64,000 bases of DNA from Kistimonas sp964291505. Its GTDB lineage: Bacteria; Pseudomonadota; Gammaproteobacteria; Pseudomonadales; Endozoicomonadaceae. The position numbers were made by a program, and so were the translations under genes. The stretch covers positions 248,001 to 312,000 of the forward strand of contig OZ220221.1 of the NCBI GenBank assembly GCA_964291505.2, given 5' to 3'. The notes under the pieces were generated by a model, which did not search any database, was not told the origin of the DNA, and saw only the letters and a program-made list of their open reading frames with translations. Position 1 is the first letter of the stretch; every line of letters begins with the position of its first letter. Shown one piece after another: positions 27,340-36,716 of this stretch.

Positions 27340-27770
27340 TGTTATAATCCCTGTAGTTGAAAACGCCAGTGGCAGTTTACGCCGGTCATTTCACACATAA
27401 AACAGATTTAACGGTGTTGTCAGAGTCAAATGACACTTACCAGGGACTTTGCATTACAACAGGCAAAAATGCTGTAATGTGGGCACCTCCAACTGGCGCT
27501 ACCATCTACCACTCAACCTGTGAAAACGCCCTTACCCGTGTTATGAACAGCACACCAGATCTTCGTGCAACTAACGCTGCGATGCCCAAGAATCCCACTA
27601 AAACTGAACCTGCTGCGGATTGTCCAACCGGGCTGAGCCCTGTATAAAGGGCGGTCTACCGAGGGAACCGGCCTTGCCGCTGATAGACTTTCCGTCAGGA
27701 AGTTTCAGTCACCGGCTGCAACACGCTATTGTTCTTACATTGCCAAACCGCGGGAACCTGAACGTCACCT
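27340..27770. other. Intergenic region upstream of epmB
   Basis: About 430 bases between divergent genes. An ORF of 96 codons (27357-27647, plus strand) lies here but has no recognisable motif, no clear ribosome site and a composition like non-coding DNA, so I do not call it. The efp gene that often lies divergent from epmB is not present. Confidence 0.4.
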
Positions 27771-28817
27771 ATGATCACGCGATCCGCTCAAAACCTGATT
27801 ACCGAACCTGTCGCACCGGCCCACCGGCCAGCCTGGCAGCATATTCTCAGCGACGCGATAACTGATCCCGCCGCACTGGTGCGCCTGCTTGAACTGGATC
27901 CTGCCCTGCTGCCCGCTGCCCAAAAAGCCAGCGAATCCTTCCGCCTGCGTGTACCACTGCCCTATATCGCCCGTATGGAGAAAGGCAACCCGGACGATCC
28001 GCTGCTGAAACAGGTACTGCCAATCGCAGATGAGCTGATTGAAACCCCGGGCTATTCCGCTGACCCATTGGGAGAAGCACCAAAGAATGCCCAAAAAGGC
28101 ATTCTGCACAAGTACCGCAACCGACTGTTACTGATGCTGGGCAGTGCCTGTGCCGTCAACTGCCGGTTCTGTTTCCGTCGTCATTTTCCCTACGACGATA
28201 ATAAAATGAACCGCGCCGAGTGGCAGGAAGCGCTGGATTACATTGCCGCAGATACATCGCTCACGGAAATCATTTTCAGCGGTGGCGATCCACTGGCCGT
28301 GAACGACGCCCGCCTGCGCTGGCTCACCGAAGCGATTGCGGATATTCCTCACGTCAAACGCTTGCGCATCCACACGCGACTACCGATTGTGGTGCCCCAG
28401 CGGATTACCGAAGAGATGCTCAACTGGTTCACCGGTACTCGCCTGCAACCGATTCTAGTGGTGCACTGCAACCACGCCCGCGAGATTGATGCGGATGTCA
28501 GCCACAGCCTTCAGGCCCTGCGCAACGCCGGCGTCACGCTGCTGAGTCAAACTGTGGTACTGCGCGGCATCAACGACAGCGTAGAGGCCATGGTTGAACT
28601 GAACGAAACCCTTTTCGACAACAATGTGCTTCCTTATTACCTGCACCTGTTTGACAAGGTTCAGGGTGCCGCGCATTTTGATCTGGATGAAACCACTGTC
28701 CGCCGGATGCTGGGTGAAATGAGCCATCGTTGTTCCGGCTACCTGGTACCTCGTCTGGCCCGTGAAAAGGCCGGTGCTCCGTGCAAAATCACCCTCTCTC
28801 CGCTGTACGAAGACTGA
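27771..28817 (+). CDS. epmB: EF-P beta-lysylation protein EpmB (lysine 2,3-aminomutase-like)
   Basis: 348 residues. A radical SAM, PLP-dependent enzyme that makes (R)-beta-lysine for modification of elongation factor P, which relieves ribosome stalling at polyproline. The N-terminal part (WQHILSDAITDPAALVRLLE) is typical of EpmB/YjeK. The cluster motif CAVNCRFCFRRHFPY (about 125-139) has Cys in CX3CX2C. Downstream are EIIFSGGDPLAVND and RLRIHTRLPIVVPQRI. PLP-binding Lys lies near the C-terminal PCKITLSPLYE region by family analogy. efp and epmA are not in this window. A perfect hairpin follows the stop. Confidence 0.92.
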   Translation: MITRSAQNLITEPVAPAHRPAWQHILSDAITDPAALVRLLELDPALLPAAQKASESFRLRVPLPYIARMEKGNPDDPLLKQVLPIADELIETPGYSADPLGEAPKNAQKGILHKYRNRLLLMLGSACAVNCRFCFRRHFPYDDNKMNRAEWQEALDYIAADTSLTEIIFSGGDPLAVNDARLRWLTEAIADIPHVKRLRIHTRLPIVVPQRITEEMLNWFTGTRLQPILVVHCNHAREIDADVSHSLQALRNAGVTLLSQTVVLRGINDSVEAMVELNETLFDNNVLPYYLHLFDKVQGAAHFDLDETTVRRMLGEMSHRCSGYLVPRLAREKAGAPCKITLSPLYED

Positions 28818-28834
28818 TCAGCAAGTACCCTGCC

Positions 28835-28866
28835 GGAAACCGACGAAGTACCTGACGTCGGTTTCC
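28835..28866 (+). terminator. Hairpin after epmB
   Basis: GGAAACCGACG (28835-28845) and CGTCGGTTTCC (28856-28866) form a perfect 11-bp stem with a 10-base loop, 18 bases past the epmB stop. No T-run follows. Confidence 0.55.
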
Positions 28867-28953
28867 AGATGACAACTGCGTCACACTTTCATTACCATGA
28901 GCGGATAAGAATACGAATTAACGCCGTCTGGCACCCAGCATGGAGAGGGGCTC

Positions 28954-30768
28954 ATGGTTACGTCAGTGCAGAACCTGACGCTCAATGTTCCCGCGCACAC
29001 TCAGGATACACTGCAATTCTGCGCAGCGGAGATGCCTGCCATCCGTCACTGGCTGAGCCTGCTGCCCAAAGCCAACCTGGGTGAGACCGCACGACAGCTT
29101 TACCTGGCATTACAGGACCTGAACCAGACTCGCCTTTCCTCACCTCTGCGTCTCGATATCCTTGAACTGATGCGCCCCAGTGTGCATTACACCTGTCAGG
29201 CACTGGGTAAACACTTTCTCCGTAAAACCGTGACGCTGGATCCGCGCGAACAGAAAATTGCCAATTTATCTCAGGCCCTCAGGAATCACCTTCTTTGCGG
29301 TTACAAACGGGTTATTATCGCTACACACACAGAGAAACAACAAAAAACCAACAGGTTATCCACAAGACGAACTGACCCACGCCGACAACGTCGCCTGCCA
29401 CTGGCACTGCACCGTGCGCTGTCGGAAAGCTGTGATCATATGCTCACGGCCTACCAGCTTTATTCACAACTACCGAATCACTTCTGGCTGGAATTACACA
29501 CACTTTACCGCCTGGCTGACCAATACAAGCTACTGGGCATCAAAGTCCATGAGCCGGAAGCACCGAAATTGCCCGGGATGTCGATTGAAGATGTCTACAA
29601 ACGCGCCCTGCTGATGGCTCGTTCCCGACCGAATATGCTTCGGCAGATGGAATTGCAGCAACTCGCGGATACCCTGAAACGCTGTTCAGGTGCCGCAACG
29701 ATTATTGATGATCGCGTCATAGAAAGCCCTTTTGTAGTCGACATCGCTGCCAACCACGGCCCGGACTACCCTGAAGACAATGAGTCCTTTAATGACAACA
29801 ATTTGCGCGGACTCGATACCGGAAACCTGATTAACCTGCTGACCGATTCACTGACCCAACCAAATCCCTCTGACAGCACACTGACACCACCGCTGCCGGA
29901 GCACCTGACCCGACACCTGCTTTCCGCCTGGAGCCACAAGACCAACCGCAAGTACAACCGACAACCCGCCGAGGGTCAGCTGTCATTTGTAACCGGGTTT
30001 ACCGCCTGTCATTTTTATCTCTGCAACCAGATGCCGTTTGACCGTTTTCTCGCCCGAACCATGGGCTACACCGCCATCCTGAAAAACCAGACCTCCATGG
30101 CCAAGGTGGACCGGGACGTATGGTCCCATGTGGATAACGGCACCGGTATCAACGGTGAAGCCGCCATCACCAACAGCGATACCATCCTGTTTTCAGGTGC
30201 ATCATCGAAACCACAGAAAGCCACCACCAAGGAACACACGATCCATCAGGCCGTGCTGGAGAACGTGAGTCCGGAAGGGTACGGCCTGCGTTTGACAGGC
30301 GCGATTCCACCCCAGGTTCAGAGCGGGGAATTAATCGCCGTGCATGACAAAACCAGCCAGCAGTGGACACTGGCCAGCATCCGCTGGCTGGAGCGGTCCG
30401 ATGACAGCAGTGTTCTGCTTGGCATTCAGTTACTGACGCCCGGTGCACGCCCCGGCGCCGTGTCATTGCTCAGCAAAACGCGGGAACAGAGCGCTTTCAT
30501 GCGCTGTTTTCTGCTGCCAGCATTCCGCACCACCCAAAATACCGAGAGCCTGATCCTGCCCCACGTCGCGTTCAAGCCCGGTAACAAAATCATGTTGAAT
30601 AATGGCCACCAGCTGGTTCGCGCCCGGCTCATCGACTGCCTGCAAACCACCGGCAGTTACAGCCATTTCACATACCGAACCTTTGAACAACTGGCAAAAC
30701 AATCACAGGCACAGAAGACAGGCCAGGGTGCGGATGATGACTTCAGCAGTATCTGGACATCCCTCTGA
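28954..30768 (+). CDS. DUF1631-like protein next to fimX
   Basis: 604 residues, cytosolic, Leu/Gln-rich. No catalytic motif is visible. The N-terminal half is helical. The C-terminal third (about 440-560) has a beta-rich, PilZ-like segment (ENVSPEGYGLRLTGAIPP, then SGELIAVHD and GIQLLTPGARPGAVSLL) in which an S-x-x-G-x-x-L pattern resembles part of the c-di-GMP-binding PilZ fold, though the leading RxxxR is not clear. The adjacent fimX and the serB/ahpA cluster recall the P. aeruginosa PA4958-fimX-serB neighbourhood. A role with FimX in c-di-GMP signalling or type IV pilus control is an inference from synteny. Confidence 0.65.
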   Translation: MVTSVQNLTLNVPAHTQDTLQFCAAEMPAIRHWLSLLPKANLGETARQLYLALQDLNQTRLSSPLRLDILELMRPSVHYTCQALGKHFLRKTVTLDPREQKIANLSQALRNHLLCGYKRVIIATHTEKQQKTNRLSTRRTDPRRQRRLPLALHRALSESCDHMLTAYQLYSQLPNHFWLELHTLYRLADQYKLLGIKVHEPEAPKLPGMSIEDVYKRALLMARSRPNMLRQMELQQLADTLKRCSGAATIIDDRVIESPFVVDIAANHGPDYPEDNESFNDNNLRGLDTGNLINLLTDSLTQPNPSDSTLTPPLPEHLTRHLLSAWSHKTNRKYNRQPAEGQLSFVTGFTACHFYLCNQMPFDRFLARTMGYTAILKNQTSMAKVDRDVWSHVDNGTGINGEAAITNSDTILFSGASSKPQKATTKEHTIHQAVLENVSPEGYGLRLTGAIPPQVQSGELIAVHDKTSQQWTLASIRWLERSDDSSVLLGIQLLTPGARPGAVSLLSKTREQSAFMRCFLLPAFRTTQNTESLILPHVAFKPGNKIMLNNGHQLVRARLIDCLQTTGSYSHFTYRTFEQLAKQSQAQKTGQGADDDFSSIWTSL

Positions 30769-30853
30769 AACCTGACCTGTGACACGGTAATGCCCTTGTA
30801 CCATCGCACCAATCATTTAAGATAGCGGGCAATAACAAGGCACAGCGGTACCC

Positions 30854-32926
30854 ATGGCAGATAATAACCAGACCATTCGCCTGCTCCTGCTTGAGCAATC
30901 CCAGAATGATGCCGAACAACAGGTCAACCTCTTCCGGAATGCCGGCCATGCGGTTCGCGTGCATCGCATTACCTCGCCGGAAGACCTTGAAGATTCACTC
31001 ACCAGTCAGTCCTGGGATCTGCTGATAGCGGCAGAAGAAACCGATACTCTCAACGCCCGCCAGGTGCTGGATCGTATCCGGCAAATGAAACAGGATATTC
31101 CTGCCATTATTCGCGTGGGAAACAGTGAACCGGAAACCCTCGAAACCTGGCTGAAAGCGGGTGCGATGGATGCCATTCCCGCCAATCGAGAGGTACATCT
31201 GCTACTGGCTTCACTTCGGGAAGTGGCGCATCTGAACGATCGACAGCGTCGGAAACAGGCAGAGTCCGTACTCGCGGAAACCGAAAAACGCTGCGAGCTA
31301 CTACTGGAAAGTTCCAAGGACGCCATTGCCTACGTCCACGATGGTATGCATATTTATGCCAATCCCGCCTACCTCACGCTATTTGCCTGCGACGATCCCG
31401 ATGAGATGATCTGCATCCCCGCCATTGATCTCATTCATGGGGAAGACCAGGCCGCATTCCGGCAATTTCTGAAAGATTTCCATCAAGGTAATGATGTAGG
31501 CGAACTGCACTTTCAGGGTGTGCGCAGTGATGAGAGCACGTTCAAGGCCAGGATGACACTCTCCGCCGCCAGCTACGAAGGTGAACCCTGCACCCAGATC
31601 GTTATCCGCATGGACCGGGTAGATCCGGAACTGGAAGCACGCCTGCAGGAACTCAGCCACAAAGACCTGACCACCGGGCTGTTTAACCGCCAATATTTTG
31701 CTGAACAGCTGGCCGGTGCGGTTGAGTTGGCAGTGCAAGGTAAGAGCAACAGTACCTTGTTGGATATCCGACTGGATACGTTCAATGACGTAAAACGCTC
31801 CCGGGGCATTGCCGATGCCGACCTGCTACTGGCCGACGTTGCCAAGGTGATGCAGGGACATATTCGGGAACCACAACTGCTGGCCCGTTACGGGGACGAT
31901 ATCTTCCTCGCACTGATTTACGGGGATGACGAAGACACGCTGGATAATCTGACCACAACCCTGCTGGCGTCGGTTGAACGGCATCTTTCTGAGGTATCCG
32001 GACAAACACTGCAATCCACTCTGTCAATCGGCATCATGCCGGTCAACGGTCAGCAGCAGGATGTCGAGTACCTGCTGACCCAGGCAGAATACGCCTGCAT
32101 CAAAGCCCGTAAGGCCGGCGGTAACCAGACGGCATTACACGATCCGAAGGAAGAACTGGAACGCAAGGCGCGGGAAGGCAACATTGTCGCCATGGCCCAG
32201 AACGCCATGGAGAACAACGGCTTTACCCTGCTGTACCAGCCCATCGTTAACCTGGAGCATCCGGAAGAGCAGTATGAAGTTTATGTCCGGCTGAACAGCA
32301 ACGATGAAGAAGACAGCATCACCACGGAGGAATTCCTGGAAGCCTGTCAGAAAGCCGGTCTGGCTCGCAAGGTGGATCGCTGGGTGATTCTGCAGGCCAT
32401 TAAACAGCTGGCAGAAAAACGCAAGACGCATCCGGAAACACGCCTGCTTGTGAATATCAGCGGAGAATCGGTACGCGACCAGACGTTGCCATCATGGCTG
32501 AACATTGCCCTTAAGGCAGCCAATTTGCCCGCCAATAGCCTTACCATCCAGATATCAGAAAGTGAGCTGGTCAAATACCTGAAAAAAGCAGAACCGGTAT
32601 TCAGCGCTTTAAAAGAAAATGGTTTCGGACTCAGTATTTCTCACTTTGGTCTGGCGGACAAACCACTCGCCACGCTCGGCCATATCGCCGTCGATCGGAT
32701 CAAGGTAGATGCCAGTTATATTGCTGATATCACCACCGATGAGAAAAGCAAGAATCAGCTGCAGGATCTGGTGAACACCCTCTCTGACAAGGATATTACG
32801 GTTGTCATGCCTCGTGTTGAATCGGCCAGTGAGCTGTCCTGCCTGTGGCAAATGAGTGTTGGGTATGTTCAGGGATACTATATCCAGCCGCCAGAACCGG
32901 ATATGCACTACGATTTCGAACAATAA
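30854..32926 (+). CDS. fimX: FimX-type degenerate GGDEF-EAL c-di-GMP receptor
   Basis: 690 residues in the FimX order: REC-like domain (about 1-125), PAS (about 145-255), GGDEF-like (about 270-420), EAL-like (about 440-690). The GGDEF site reads YGDDIF (about 345) and the EAL site reads YEVYVRL (about 474), so both catalytic motifs are degraded, as in P. aeruginosa FimX, which binds c-di-GMP through its EAL domain and controls type IV pilus assembly and twitching. The C-terminal GYVQGYYIQPPEPDMHYDF is also FimX-like. No phospho-acceptor Asp is obvious in the REC part. It follows a DUF1631-like gene by 85 bases. Confidence 0.85.
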   Translation: MADNNQTIRLLLLEQSQNDAEQQVNLFRNAGHAVRVHRITSPEDLEDSLTSQSWDLLIAAEETDTLNARQVLDRIRQMKQDIPAIIRVGNSEPETLETWLKAGAMDAIPANREVHLLLASLREVAHLNDRQRRKQAESVLAETEKRCELLLESSKDAIAYVHDGMHIYANPAYLTLFACDDPDEMICIPAIDLIHGEDQAAFRQFLKDFHQGNDVGELHFQGVRSDESTFKARMTLSAASYEGEPCTQIVIRMDRVDPELEARLQELSHKDLTTGLFNRQYFAEQLAGAVELAVQGKSNSTLLDIRLDTFNDVKRSRGIADADLLLADVAKVMQGHIREPQLLARYGDDIFLALIYGDDEDTLDNLTTTLLASVERHLSEVSGQTLQSTLSIGIMPVNGQQQDVEYLLTQAEYACIKARKAGGNQTALHDPKEELERKAREGNIVAMAQNAMENNGFTLLYQPIVNLEHPEEQYEVYVRLNSNDEEDSITTEEFLEACQKAGLARKVDRWVILQAIKQLAEKRKTHPETRLLVNISGESVRDQTLPSWLNIALKAANLPANSLTIQISESELVKYLKKAEPVFSALKENGFGLSISHFGLADKPLATLGHIAVDRIKVDASYIADITTDEKSKNQLQDLVNTLSDKDITVVMPRVESASELSCLWQMSVGYVQGYYIQPPEPDMHYDFEQ

Positions 32927-32954
32927 CCCGATAAACGCACTCTCCTTCTCTTAC

Positions 32955-34001
32955 CTATTCTCCTGACATTTCTACTGTCAGGAGAAACTCTCCTTTCAAT
33001 GCGCGCTGATGATCTGGTTGCCTGGCCTGTGATCTCAGCTGCTGTGGCGTCACACCAAAATACCGTTTGAACTGTTTACTCAGGTAGCTGCTGTCGTGAA
33101 TGCCGATCTCCAATCCAAGTAAGCCAATAGGATGTGAGCTGTTAAGCAGTCGCCAATGACAATGTTGCATGCGCATCCCGTACCAGTGCTGACGAGCACT
33201 GTGACCCAAGTTGTCCACAAACAAACGATCCAGCTGTCGTCGGCTTACCCCTAGTTGATGAGAAAGCTGTTCAATGGAAAGCGTTTTTGCCAAATTCTGC
33301 CGCATCAATGAGATAGCACGACCCACCAGACGACTTTGTCCAGGCGCTTCACTCAGTGAACGCAATGCATGGTGCGCCCCCCTGCTTTCATCCACCAACG
33401 TATCCGCCAGTCCCTTTAGCGCCAGCTCACGACCACTGTGACGAGCCAGCAGCTCAACGGCCAGATCGATCGTGGCACAACCACCCGCACAGGTGGCGCG
33501 TTTACCATCAATACAGTAGAGATCTCGCTCTCGTATCCGGCTACCAGGGAAAGCATTTTTGTATTCCGCCAAGTGCCGCCAATGCACCACCACCTGATAG
33601 CCCTTAAGCAAGCCACACTGTGCCAGCAGGAAACTCGCGTTATCCACTGCCACCAGTGTCAATCCACGCCGAGCAGCCTGCCTTAGCAGTGCTTGGTAAG
33701 ACGGTGCCATGGCCAGAGCAGATTGTGTCGTTCGTGGACCAAATATCACGAGATAGTCATAGCCCGCGAAACCCTCAGGTGCCGTCAGCGCTTCCACCTC
33801 AACCGGTACACCGCTGCTACCGTTAACAGCCCCAGCCTCCAGGCCGACCAGTTGCCAACGACAATAACGTTGCTGGCTATGGTCTTCTTCATCCGCAGAA
33901 AAGCGCAACTTGTCCACAAAGCCGCCCAGTGCCAGTAATGAGAATCCCGGCAGCGGCAAGAGCAGAAAACCCGCTTTTAGTGGTGGTTTTGACGTCGTCA
34001 T
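32955..34001 (-). CDS. GlxA-family AraC-type transcriptional regulator
   Basis: 348 residues with an N-terminal DJ-1/PfpI-like amidotransferase domain (about 10-200: DYLVIFGPRTTQS, LLAQCGLLKGY, CAGGCATIDLAVELLA) and a C-terminal AraC helix-turn-helix (about 235-330: LSIEQLSHQLGVSRRQLDRL and GIHDSSYLSKQFKRYFGVTP). GlxA-type regulators include CdhR, GbdR and ArgR-like activators of quaternary-amine and amino-acid catabolism in Pseudomonas. The ligand here cannot be inferred. It diverges from a LysE-type exporter gene across about 115 bases and may control it. Confidence 0.85.
   Translation of the reverse strand: MTTSKPPLKAGFLLLPLPGFSLLALGGFVDKLRFSADEEDHSQQRYCRWQLVGLEAGAVNGSSGVPVEVEALTAPEGFAGYDYLVIFGPRTTQSALAMAPSYQALLRQAARRGLTLVAVDNASFLLAQCGLLKGYQVVVHWRHLAEYKNAFPGSRIRERDLYCIDGKRATCAGGCATIDLAVELLARHSGRELALKGLADTLVDESRGAHHALRSLSEAPGQSRLVGRAISLMRQNLAKTLSIEQLSHQLGVSRRQLDRLFVDNLGHSARQHWYGMRMQHCHWRLLNSSHPIGLLGLEIGIHDSSYLSKQFKRYFGVTPQQLRSQARQPDHQRALKGEFLLTVEMSGE
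32958..32986 (+). terminator. Hairpin after fimX, inside the convergent gene's 3' end
   Basis: TTCTCCTGACA (32958-32968) and TGTCAGGAGAA (32976-32986) form a perfect 11-bp stem with a 7-base loop. It lies 32 bases after the fimX stop and overlaps the last codons of the minus-strand GlxA-like gene. Confidence 0.6.
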
Positions 34002-34115
34002 CCAACATCCTGAGTTGTCCTGAAATTACCGACATACGACCAAAACAGACCGTCTAGTCAGCATCGGGACTCAGTATACTCGCGATTCTTTGATTCAATG
34101 ATGTGAGATCCTTTC

Positions 34116-34733
34116 GTGGCGTTAGAAACCTGGTTTTTATTTGCCCTGGCGATGATTGGCCTGGCCCTGGCCCCCGGCCCCAATGGCTTGCTGGCCTTGT
34201 CCCACGGTTTGCTATATGGCCACCGTCAGGCACTGTTCACGGTGCTGGGTGGTGTCTCCGGCTTTATTCTTTTAATGGCAGTCTCTGTTCTTGGCGTCGG
34301 TGCGATTATGCAAACCCATGGCAGCCTGCTGATGATTATGAAAACGGCGGGAGCTCTCTACCTGACATGGCTGGGCCTCAAGCTGTGGAAAACATCAGCG
34401 CCGGAATGGCAGGAAAACCAAGCCAGCGATCAAGTCAGCCGAAGAATACTCTTTCGACAGGGTTCATTGACGGCGCTGGCAAACCCGAAAGTCATCCTGG
34501 TGTTTGCCGCGTTTATTCCACAGTTTATTGATCCCACGCGCTCACTGCTTTCACAGCTGCCGGTCATGATCCTGACATTTGCAGCCTGCGAATTCATGGT
34601 CGAATATACATTGGCGAGAATTGCTCACTGGCTGCGTCCCTGGCTCAGTACTCGGGGAAAGATCTTTAATCAGTGCTGTGGCAGTGCCTTCATTCTGATT
34701 GCGTTGCTTATGGCCTTTGAGCAACTCGCCTGA
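34116..34733 (+). CDS. LysE/RhtB family amino-acid exporter
   Basis: 205 residues from GTG 34116 (MALETWFLF). About six membrane helices; the N-terminus has the LysE signature GLALAPGPNGLLALSHGLLYG and the centre GALYLTWLGLKLWK, then RQGSLTALANPKVILVF. Such proteins export amino acids or quorum molecules from the cytosol. The substrate cannot be read from sequence. It is divergent from the GlxA-type regulator, a common regulator-exporter arrangement, and 29 bases upstream of a MoaF-like gene. Confidence 0.85.
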   Translation: MALETWFLFALAMIGLALAPGPNGLLALSHGLLYGHRQALFTVLGGVSGFILLMAVSVLGVGAIMQTHGSLLMIMKTAGALYLTWLGLKLWKTSAPEWQENQASDQVSRRILFRQGSLTALANPKVILVFAAFIPQFIDPTRSLLSQLPVMILTFAACEFMVEYTLARIAHWLRPWLSTRGKIFNQCCGSAFILIALLMAFEQLA

Positions 34734-34762
34734 AAGCCATCACCACCTTCTGTGAGAACAGC

Positions 34763-35236
34763 ATGAAAACCTGCAAGACATTGTTCGCGTTATTCATGCT
34801 GGGTTGTTTGCCACTGAACCACTCAGCTGCAAAAGAGAATGGTATGCCTACCTCACTGGAAAAGGCCCGGCAAGAAGCTGAGGCCATCAAGCCCATGCAC
34901 CTGTTGGATGGAACATCTGTCGAATATTACTACCAGAACGGCAGCGGGATACAGCTTGAGCTCTACGACGGCATGCTGCGATATGAATGGATTGCCGGCC
35001 CCAGAAAGGGTAACGGGAACAAGGATTTGCCCTACCGTTCCCGAAAAATCGGTGACCGGTTTTATGTCATCAGCTGGCTGGAGCCATCCCATCCTGATTA
35101 CACGACGTTGATTTTTAATTTCAATAATAACGTCATGTATTCATCCGGTATTTTCCGTTTTGGAAAACCGGACCAATTTATCCGGTTTGACGGTGGGATT
35201 ATTCAAACCGTCCATTTAGTGGAAAAAGAAAAGTAG
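34763..35236 (+). CDS. Exported MoaF-like lipocalin-fold protein
   Basis: 157 residues with an N-terminal signal peptide (KTLFALFMLGCLPLNHSAA). The mature part is an eight-strand beta-barrel pattern like the MoaF-N/lipocalin family: GTSVEYYYQNGSGIQLELYD, GMLRYEWIAG, RFYVISWLEP, TTLIFNFNNNVMYSSGIF. Members bind small ligands; function is mostly unknown. The signal contains Cys but no clear lipobox. It follows the LysE gene by 29 bases and may be cotranscribed with it. A perfect hairpin lies just after the stop, shared with convergent serB. Confidence 0.65.
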   Translation: MKTCKTLFALFMLGCLPLNHSAAKENGMPTSLEKARQEAEAIKPMHLLDGTSVEYYYQNGSGIQLELYDGMLRYEWIAGPRKGNGNKDLPYRSRKIGDRFYVISWLEPSHPDYTTLIFNFNNNVMYSSGIFRFGKPDQFIRFDGGIIQTVHLVEKEK

Positions 35237-35246
35237 TCGGCCCGCG

Positions 35247-35276
35247 GTGGAACCGGACTGAAAATCCCGGTTCCAC
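35247..35276. terminator. Hairpin between convergent MoaF-like gene and serB
   Basis: GTGGAACCGG (35247-35256) and CCGGTTCCAC (35267-35276) form a perfect 10-bp stem with a 10-base loop. It is 11 bases from the plus-strand stop and 11 from the serB stop. No T-run on either side. Confidence 0.55.
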
Positions 35277-35286
35277 TGATAGAGTA

Positions 35287-36510
35287 TCAGTGATGCAGCG
35301 CATCCAGGTCCGTATCACGCCAACCTAGCAGGTAGAGAATACCGTCCAGACCCAGCGTAGAAATGGATTGCCGGGCTGACTGCTTCACCAGCGGTTTGGC
35401 ACGAAACGCAACGCCAAGCCCGGCTGCAGCCAGCATCTCAAGATCATTGGCGCCATCACCGACGGCAATCACCTGCTCCAGACGACACTGTTCCTTTTCA
35501 GCAAGTTCCCTGAGTAATTCAGCCTTGCGACTGGCATCCACAATTCGCCCTTTCGCTTCACCCGTTACCTTACCGTCAACAATCTCCAAGGTATTGGCGT
35601 GGATATAGTCAATGCCCAGGCGTTGCTGCAGGTATTCGGCAAAGTAGGTAAAACCGCCGGAAACAATAGCCGTCTTGTAACCCAGTTGTTTCAGGGAACC
35701 GATAAGGCGCTCTGCTCCTTCCGTCAGTTTGAGCCGTGCCGCCACTTTCTCCAGCACCGATTCATCCAACCCTTTCAGCAGCGCAAGACGCTTGCGGAAG
35801 CTGCCAGCAAAATCCAGCTCACCGCGCATCGCGGCTTCCGTGATGGCGGCCACTTCCTCACCAACGCCCGCTTCAACCGCCAGCTCATCAATCACTTCTG
35901 CCTCAATGAGCGTGGAATCCATATCAAACACCACCAGTCGTCGGGTGCGACGATAGATAGTGTCTTCCTGGAAACCGATATCCACATCCATCTCAGACGA
36001 CAGCTGCAGAAAATCGGCCCGTACCTGCTGCAGATCTTCAGGCGTTCCCCTGACAGAAAATTCCACACAGGCACGTGCATCAGCACTGTTTTGATCCAAA
36101 GGGACTCGACCAGAGAGGCGGGTAATACGATCAATGTTGAGACCGTGTGCGGCAGTTATGCCCGAGACCCGCGCCACCTGCTCCGCTGTCACGCAACGCG
36201 ACAACAGGGTAACGATGTAACGATCCTTACCCTGCGCCTGCACCCAATCGTCGTATTGAGTTTCGGTGACCGGCTGATAACGCACCTGAAGCTCCATTTT
36301 ATGGAAATGGAACAGCAATTCCTTGAGAACCGGGTCGCTGGCTTCTTCATCCGTCAGGCGTACCAGAATGCCCCAGGTAAGGGTGTCGTGTATCACCGAC
36401 TGACCAATATCGAGGATTTCCAGACCATGCTCAGCCATTATCGATGTAATGCCGGAGGTCAACCCCGGTTTGTCCTGCCCGGTGACATTGAAGAGGATAA
36501 TTCTGCTCAC
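35287..36510 (-). CDS. serB: Phosphoserine phosphatase with N-terminal ACT domains
   Basis: 407 residues. It hydrolyses 3-phosphoserine to serine, the last step of serine synthesis. The N-terminal 180 residues carry two ACT-like regulatory segments (FNVTGQDKPGLTSGITSIMA and ...YIVTLLSRCVTAEQVARVSG). The HAD core has the nucleophile motif VVFDMDSTLIEAEVIDELA (about 205-223), KTAIVSGGFTYFAEYL and VIAVGDGANDLEMLAAAGLG. Pseudomonas-type SerB proteins are long in the same way. It lies convergent to the MoaF-like gene and divergent from the AhpA-like gene, matching the Pseudomonas neighbourhood with fimX. Confidence 0.95.
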   Translation of the reverse strand: MSRIILFNVTGQDKPGLTSGITSIMAEHGLEILDIGQSVIHDTLTWGILVRLTDEEASDPVLKELLFHFHKMELQVRYQPVTETQYDDWVQAQGKDRYIVTLLSRCVTAEQVARVSGITAAHGLNIDRITRLSGRVPLDQNSADARACVEFSVRGTPEDLQQVRADFLQLSSEMDVDIGFQEDTIYRRTRRLVVFDMDSTLIEAEVIDELAVEAGVGEEVAAITEAAMRGELDFAGSFRKRLALLKGLDESVLEKVAARLKLTEGAERLIGSLKQLGYKTAIVSGGFTYFAEYLQQRLGIDYIHANTLEIVDGKVTGEAKGRIVDASRKAELLRELAEKEQCRLEQVIAVGDGANDLEMLAAAGLGVAFRAKPLVKQSARQSISTLGLDGILYLLGWRDTDLDALHH

Positions 36511-36716
36511 ACCCTGCCCCTCAGAGGTACTATCGGTAATTGTTATGGCAGCATTCTACCAGTCCCTGCGGTTGCTTGCGCATGCAAATCCATCAGCCAT
36601 CAGGCAAAATCAACGGAATCAGTGGAAAGAATTTTCCCCAAAAGGAAATAGTGTTTGCACAACGACCGCAGACACAGACAGTATTAACAGATAATCCGTA
36701 ACAAGCGCAGACCTCC

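Noticed and set aside
27357..27647. 96-codon plus-strand frame upstream of epmB
   Set aside because: No ribosome site, no motif, composition like intergenic DNA.
29356..29364. Replication origin suggested by a perfect DnaA box
   Set aside because: The box TTATCCACA is solitary and inside a coding region; the other perfect box at 52723 is also alone. No dnaA, dnaN or AT-rich unwinding region is near.
35599..36651. 350-codon open frame on the plus strand
   Set aside because: Antisense to serB, which has all its motifs. The translated frame has no recognisable domain.
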